Positions 58,707 to 64,000 of a DNA stretch of 64,000 nt are shown here, one piece after another. The notes under the pieces are model-generated. The model made no database searches, was not told the origin of the DNA, and worked only from the letters and a program-made list of their open reading frames with translations. The stretch spans positions 29,498,501 through 29,562,500 of the forward strand of contig NC_091665.1 of NCBI RefSeq assembly GCF_042453785.1, given 5' to 3'. The position numbers and the translations under genes were made by a program. Origin of the DNA: Malus domestica. Taxonomy: Eukaryota > Streptophyta > Magnoliopsida > Rosales > Rosaceae. Every line of letters starts with the position of its first letter. The stretch's first letter is position 1.

Positions 58707-59763
58707 TTTGGGGTTTAATGCCAGATGAAGCTGATTATTCGACAAGGGCATTGACAGGAAGAGAGTTGGTCATGGCATTTGCAGGTTTTGTGAAAAATGT
58801 AGCTGGACTATCCAAGTGATGTTGCAAGGCATTTTGCTTTTGTCTTTGGAAACCATGTAAATTACCACTGGGGCTAGAGTTCTGGGAAGATAGAGATCAA
58901 TATAGAGGTACGTGTACAGGGCTCGTGTCTTTCCATTTCTAGTACCTGTCGGGTTTTTTTTTCCCAATTTTTTCTTTCTCTTTCATGGTCTCCCAGCATA
59001 TTTGTCGAGGGACCTTATTTCTTTTTTGGCCCAGTAGATTAGTGCATGTATTACTACCCTTTTCAGATCAAAGGGCGTTGCAATCATTTTTATGGGCAAA
59101 AAAGCCTTCTGCAAATATCTTGTGAATATTAGAGATGTCTGGTGTATACATTGGTGAATGGGATTAGAACAATCATCATCTGTCAATGCCATGTCGTAAC
59201 TTGTAACGATTCGCAGTTTATAATGCAAAGAGTCCTGATAGCTGTTCATCCACATCTGGTGTTTGTTAAAGGCCAACAGGCATCTGTATTGCATAAAATT
59301 TTCTGCTTTGAACGTTGTGTTGGGAGCTCCTCAGATTTTTACTTTCCGTCAACGGGCGACGTTTGACTGATGTTTGATCCGGAAAAGTAAGTTGAATTAA
59401 AACGTGGTTGAACAGTCATTGTACTAGTCATGGTTGTAAATTCAGACCCCCTCTGAGTTGGTATCTCAGTTCCATTACAATGGCTGGAGTTCATATTCAA
59501 CCCGATCAGATACCCGGGGTGTGTGGAGGATACGTCGAGGCGTGCAAGTGCTGCTCCGAAGGGCCATGCGTTCAAAAATGGTGAAGGATTGATACCAGGA
59601 GGAAAATAAGTACGATGGCAGTGCCAAGAGCTTATCAGAGCAAGTTTACCAACTTCAATTAATATCCTAGTGCACTTAAAAGCCGCGGGCATTGTATCCA
59701 AACCCCAACAGAGAAGAGAAGGGGCTTATTACCAAACATTGAGAGCATAATCCAAAAGTAGAA
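58707..59763. other. EAF1 3' UTR and spacer
   Basis: Probably the rest of the EAF1 3' UTR up to about 59300. No coding gene is supported. The frames at 58983-59294 and 59339-59701 on the minus strand show no family. Confidence 0.45.
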
Positions 59764-59875
59764 GGAGTTTTAACAAAACACTTTCGGTACTGTTCATTTT
59801 TAACGAAAAACCATTTTTATACCTTTTCTCTGGTACTATTTACTATACCTTTCGTTAGTTTTCCTAAAGTAAGGT
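59764..59875. mobile_element. Short MITE, copy 3 of a three-copy family
   Basis: Starts GGAGTTTTAACAAAACACTT and ends TTCGTTAGTTTTCC, with GGTACTGTTCATTTTTAACG and TTTACTATACC inside. It is the cleanest of the three copies. Confidence 0.75.
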
Positions 59876-60056
59876 TTCAGATCAAACCATGAAACCTAAC
59901 TTTACAACTAAAAGATTACAATTGCACCTGGAACTATATGACACCAAGCATAAATTCTGGGCTTCAGCTGTCAACTATACAAATCCATTTCAACAAGAAA
60001 CACAAAAACCATAACATTATCCCTACTCAAATCGAAAATTGAAAACCAACCTTAGA

Positions 60057-60932
60057 TCAGCTGCTGCTCAGCTTGTTGGAAGACCCGAATGCGGTATTAA
60101 TGGAGTCAACGATCTTCTGCTGCGACTGCAGGATCATGCTGATCCTCCTCTTCTCCATCTCCACTCTATACCTCTCTGTTTCCTTCATCATCTTCATCCT
60201 CCTCTTCTCCACCCCCATTAACTGCTGGGCGAATGCCCTCATCTCGTCCGCCAATTCCACCACCATTTCCCTACCCCTCTGCTCCGGCGGCTCCACCACG
60301 TCGCCCCCGCCCACCGCCTCTCTCCCTCTCTTTAACTCCGCTGCCGCAGCGGGTCCCTGCAAAAACGACGCTTTCCCGGAAAATCTGTTCACAAACGTCG
60401 GCCTCCGCAGGATGAAGTCGATGCTCCGGACCTTGTTGGAATTCTCCTCATCGTCGTCTTCATGGCCGCCGCCGCCGCCGCCGTGATAATCACGCTCTTC
60501 TTCTTCTTCTTGCTGATGTGGCATCTCCGCCATGGGCATGGCAGAGATGGGCATGGGCCCGCGTTCCATCTGCTCCATGAGCTCGAAGAAGGGCCAGCCG
60601 GACTTGGTTCTCTGGCCGAGGCGCTTCTTCACGGCGCGGTGTCGCTGCCGGAGCTTCTCCATCTTGTGGCGGCACTGCGTGGCGGATTTCGACGGCTTGC
60701 CGTATTCGTAACCGCACCGCGCCGCCACGGTTACCGCCACCTCCTCCCACTGGTTCGACTTCAGCTGGCCCCTTCTCAGCGCGTACCACTTCTCCTGGTA
60801 GGCCCGGATCAGCTGCACCGTCTCCTCTTGGCTCCACGGTAGAGGATGAGGCTTCTTAGCGGTGGCCATGGGCGAGGCGGAGACTGAGGCCTTGGGGGAG
60901 GCCGTGGGCGACGGCGGTGGTGGTGTGGACAT
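60057..60932 (-). CDS. Trihelix transcription factor (SIP1/ASIL-like)
   Basis: Single-exon nuclear DNA-binding protein of 291 aa on the minus strand. After a Pro/Ser-rich start (MSTPPPPSPTASP), the trihelix domain occupies about residues 30-102: PLPWSQEETVQLIRAYQEKW, SNQWEEVAVTVAARCG and SKSATQCRHKMEKLRQRH. The three spaced tryptophan/hydrophobic positions typical of GT-factor helices are present. The centre has Glu-rich, Gly-rich and Asp-rich low-complexity stretches. The C-terminus (about 220-280) is a charged coiled coil (EKRRMKMMKETERYRVEMEK), as in the SIP1/ASIL clade, which often represses target genes. Its GC content is well above the surroundings. Target genes unknown. Confidence 0.9.
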   Translation of the reverse strand: MSTPPPPSPTASPKASVSASPMATAKKPHPLPWSQEETVQLIRAYQEKWYALRRGQLKSNQWEEVAVTVAARCGYEYGKPSKSATQCRHKMEKLRQRHRAVKKRLGQRTKSGWPFFELMEQMERGPMPISAMPMAEMPHQQEEEEERDYHGGGGGGHEDDDEENSNKVRSIDFILRRPTFVNRFSGKASFLQGPAAAAELKRGREAVGGGDVVEPPEQRGREMVVELADEMRAFAQQLMGVEKRRMKMMKETERYRVEMEKRRISMILQSQQKIVDSINTAFGSSNKLSSS

Positions 60933-61740
60933 TGCTCTGGGGTTGGTTAGGGCTAAGAATTTGGAATTTTAGGGTTAGGGTTTGGGAGGGATTGGGGTTT
61001 TTTGTTTGAGATTTGTGGAGGTTGGTGGTGGCGGTGACGGTGGTGGTGATGGACCGATGGAATTTGTGGGGTGGATCTGTGCATGGGGCCCAGCAGTGGG
61101 TTAGTCAAAGGTTCCGAACCCGGTTTGGTGTTTAAAAGAGTTGGAAGAAGCATATGGAAATAGTTGGGCTTTGAATAGTTTGTACGGTACGGCCTCAAGT
61201 GAAAGGAGTTGCAATGTTCAATGATTGGATAATAGATTGCGTATTATGACTTGTGCAATGCAAACAAAATTTAGAGCTAGTTGTGTATTGCCATGTTTCA
61301 AGAAAAAAATAGCTTCTGTTGCGTGGTGAGAATAATCAGCTTTGTAAACAAACAGCCAAGTGTTTGATTAATAGTGTTACGTAATCCGTTCTTCATTCAA
61401 TTTCAATTGAATTATTCAGAACTATAACTACATATAATACAAATATTTTGTGATTAGATTCTGGAGGCACACACAACACTTTGGTGTTGTGAAGATTTCT
61501 CGTTGGAATGTTTGTCGTTACTTGGAGATTCAGTTCTCAAGTATACTATAAGCTCCTACCCACATAAAATAGGAATCAAACGGAAGATACAAGTATCAGA
61601 TGTCTTCGATATTTCAAGCTATAATTTGTTTTCATAGTACTTAATATATCAAAATGTTGGAAGATCCTAAAATACAAGAACTTACATTGAAGTCTATAAC
61701 TTAGGCATCAAGGTACTCACCCAAAAACAATAATTTTATG
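60933..61740. other. Trihelix promoter and spacer
   Basis: GC-richer up to about 61190, which fits promoter and 5' UTR of the trihelix gene, then AT-rich with nothing recognised. Confidence 0.5.
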
Positions 61741-63630
61741 TGTGTTTGACATGGATACATACGTGACAGAGCATTTGAACCACACCGTTGGGCAGCTCCA
61801 GGGCAGCGGTCTAGAGTCCCTAATCCGTGTAAATGCGGAGCCGACACCTCAGAAGTGCCTTTGGACAGCAGATTGCAAACTGTAGAACCGGTAAAGGTCG
61901 AAAAATTCTGCGACAGAGGTCGCAGATGGATGAACTCGAAGACCATAGCGAATTATGTTGAGGCCCTCATAGGAGCCTACTATGTTGGCGAAGGATTGTT
62001 TGCTGCACTACATGTGATGAATTGGCTTGGTAAAGGTTCTAAATTTGAACCCACATAAGCCACTGAAGCCATTACGAGGGCATCCCTCCGATCCTACTGC
62101 CCAAAAAATGATGAAATTGCTGTCTTGGAGAAGAAGCTTGGGTACCAATCTTCGGTGAACCTCTGAGCAAAAACTAGGTGCTAGATATTGTTACCAGGTT
62201 TGCACTTGATATTTTCTTCAGATTTTAGTCATTTTTTACCTGTTGAATATTTTGACAGAGGCTTCAGTTTCTTGGCGACTCGGTGTTGGATGTGCTATCC
62301 GGGACAGTTGACAGACTTGCAATCAGCTGCTGTTTGTAATAAAAACTTTACCGGAGCTGCTGCGAGAAAAAGCCTTCACCAGCATCTTCAACATTGCTCC
62401 GGGTTACTTCTGAGTCATATCGCAAGAGTATGAGAAGTTGTGTACTGCTGAAGCTCTGAACACCACCATCCTACTCGAAGACCCGAAAGTAAACCTCTTA
62501 GTTCTTTGCGACTTAAACTCTAAACAGTTAGCTGTTTGTGTTAATCTGAAGTTACGTTAATAACTACGAAGTGTTTATTGCAGGTTCTTGGGGACATGGT
62601 GGAAAGCATAGCAGGGGCAATAAACATGGACAGCAATCTCGACCTTAACAAAGTATGGAGGGTGTTTAAATAACTATTATCTCCGATCGTGACCCCTTCC
62701 ACTCTGCAATTACACCTGCTGCGTGAATCGAGCAAGTTATGTGGTTCTATTGGGTACTTTGTGAAAGAAACTTGTAATAAAGAGGATTCAATGGAGCATG
62801 TGGAAATGACTTTGCAGCTGGAAGATGGTCTTTTGGTTGGGAGCAGGTACAATCGGAGCAGCAAAGCTGCTAAACAGCAAGAAGCTCGTCAACTTTCGAA
62901 GGAGCTCCAGGGTTGCCGTTCCTTGTCTAAAAGGAGAAAACTTGATTCCGACCACATAGATGAGCTATCTTCCGAAGTCATGCAGATTGAACCCTGCAGC
63001 CAACTGACTGATGTTGTTCATTCTTCAGAGCCAATCAGTCGAATCGAATCATCATCTGCAGAGTCGAGAACAAGTCCTGCCCCGACCAATTTTGATTCCA
63101 ACCAAGTCTACAGTCACAACACTGCATCCCCAATTTGCCTGGTTAGTGAACGATTGAATCAACTTATTACGATGCTCACGATTACCCTTGTTTTCTCCCA
63201 TTTTCATTTACATGCTATCATTCTTGTTTACAGCTATGGCTTCGATCAGCACGAGGAAAGGAGAAGCTCGGATTTCTCTCTTTGAGCTGTGTAAGGTAAT
63301 GCAGTGGCCGATGCCTACATTCAAAATAACAAAGCAAAAATCGAGGTGATTCGAATCAACCAAACTGCACTCAAAGTGTTCTCTTTTCCGAGGGGCTAAC
63401 TAACTAGTGTCATCCTAGTGCAGAACTCCGATTAAATTCGGAGAGGGCTCTGAAAAGAGAATGGGTTCAACAGCTACGCATGGGAATTAAGTTTGCAGAC
63501 ACCAAACTTTGGCACTGTTGTATGCAGAGGAGATCCTAGAGCTGATAATAAGAGTTCATATGACTCTGCAGTAGTTGCCCCTTACAAGCTTCAACGACAG
63601 TGAAAACTTACAATTGGGTGCTCTTGAGGG
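61741..63630 (+). pseudogene. Dicer-like (DCL2/DCL3-type) gene remnant
   Basis: Only the C-terminal part of a Dicer-like RNase III remains. Recognisable in order: end of RNase IIIa (NSKTIANYVEALIGAYYVGE, then WLG), a linker in a shifted frame (ITRASLRSYCPKNDEIAVLE), RNase IIIb with RLQFLGDSVLDVL and, after a deletion and frame change, LTDLQSAAVCNKNF and LQQHLQH-like text. Then come LGDMVESIAGAIN, an in-frame stop just before LLSPIVTPS, and a first dsRBD (GYFVKETCNKEDSMEHVEMT, SSKAAKQQEARQL). A Ser-rich linker (LSKRRKLDSD) and broken pieces of a second dsRBD (RISLFELCK, RTPIKFGEGSE, SYDSA) follow. The RNase IIIb signature LEFLGD is LQFLGD. Helicase, PAZ and most of RNase IIIa are absent. Two dsRBDs favour DCL3. 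Non-functional. Confidence 0.85.
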
Positions 63631-64000
63631 GTGAGCATTGGCTGGGTTGGTTGGGTTGGTCTCTCCAGCCCGTTCGCCAACCCAATAGGTTTGGGTTGAC
63701 ATTATTAAAATCCATTTTCACCCAAGAAAATAGGCAAACCAACCCACCCAAACCATTTTATGACGGGTAGATAGTTCTGTGGGTTGGAATTATTACTTTT
63801 TTTCTTATACTGAAGTGTATATGAACGACAAATAATCCAAAATAGATGTCATAGTAGGCTTAAATCATGTGAATTTTGTGTTGTAGGATCATTATTTGGT
63901 ACTTGATACTTAAATTGCATCATTTTGACTGAAGTATAAATAAACAAGTGTGCTTAAGAATTGACCATCTTTAGTACATGTATGTTTAAGAATTGTTCGA
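63631..64000. other. Spacer at the right edge
   Basis: TTGGGTTGG-type repeats and inverted CCAACCCA stretches at about 63640-63790 may mark a MITE end. No gene seen to the window edge. Confidence 0.4.

Noticed and set aside
60073-60842. Plus-strand open frames opposite the trihelix gene
   Set aside because: They are shadow frames of a GC-rich coding region; only the minus strand gives a recognisable DNA-binding domain.
61741-63630. A functional Dicer-like gene
   Set aside because: The frame changes repeatedly, there are stops between conserved blocks, the RNase IIIb glutamate is replaced in LEFLGD, and all N-terminal domains are absent.

Overview
This is a eudicot plant nuclear window: spliced genes with GT-AG (and two GC-AG) introns, AT-rich spacers and plant-only families. 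A woody Rosaceae genome (apple/pear group) fits best, from the family mix and an intact Cassandra TRIM, but that assignment is an inference.

Left part (1-14.2 kb): three xyloglucan endotransglucosylase/hydrolase (XTH) copies in tandem on the minus strand. The first runs off the left edge, the second (7989-9567) is intact, and the third (10962-13202) has a Mutator-like MITE in its last exon. A Ty1/copia fossil (1405-6344) and a 5S-bearing Cassandra TRIM (10208-10752) lie between them. A small Pack-MULE-like element (14210-15192) carries two kinase fragments in opposite orientation.

Middle (16-32 kb): compact single-copy housekeeping genes. SUMO (+) converges on the KDEL receptor ERD2 (-). XRI1 (+, meiosis/DNA repair) diverges from ERD2, and a PAP15-type purple acid phosphatase (+) follows. 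SUMO, XRI1 and a degraded PPR gene at 43.4 kb appear in the same order as Arabidopsis At5g48700/10-At5g48720-At5g48730 (recalled, to be checked).

32-45 kb is gene-poor: a truncated F-box gene with partial duplicates, a candidate Helitron end, a single-exon RING protein, nested MITEs carrying G-boxes, a small SERF/4F5-like gene whose start is not visible, and the PPR fragment split by a MITE.

Right part (45-64 kb): a large 21-coding-exon gene for EAF1, the HSA/SANT scaffold of the NuA4 acetyltransferase (about 2038 aa), a trihelix transcription factor (-), and a broken Dicer-like remnant.

Nothing here is clearly a new system. The most unusual items are a SUMO gene ending exactly at the Gly-Gly, the reading-frame-exact MITE insertion in an XTH, the two-fragment Pack-MULE, and two GC-AG introns plus a predicted 3'-UTR intron in EAF1.
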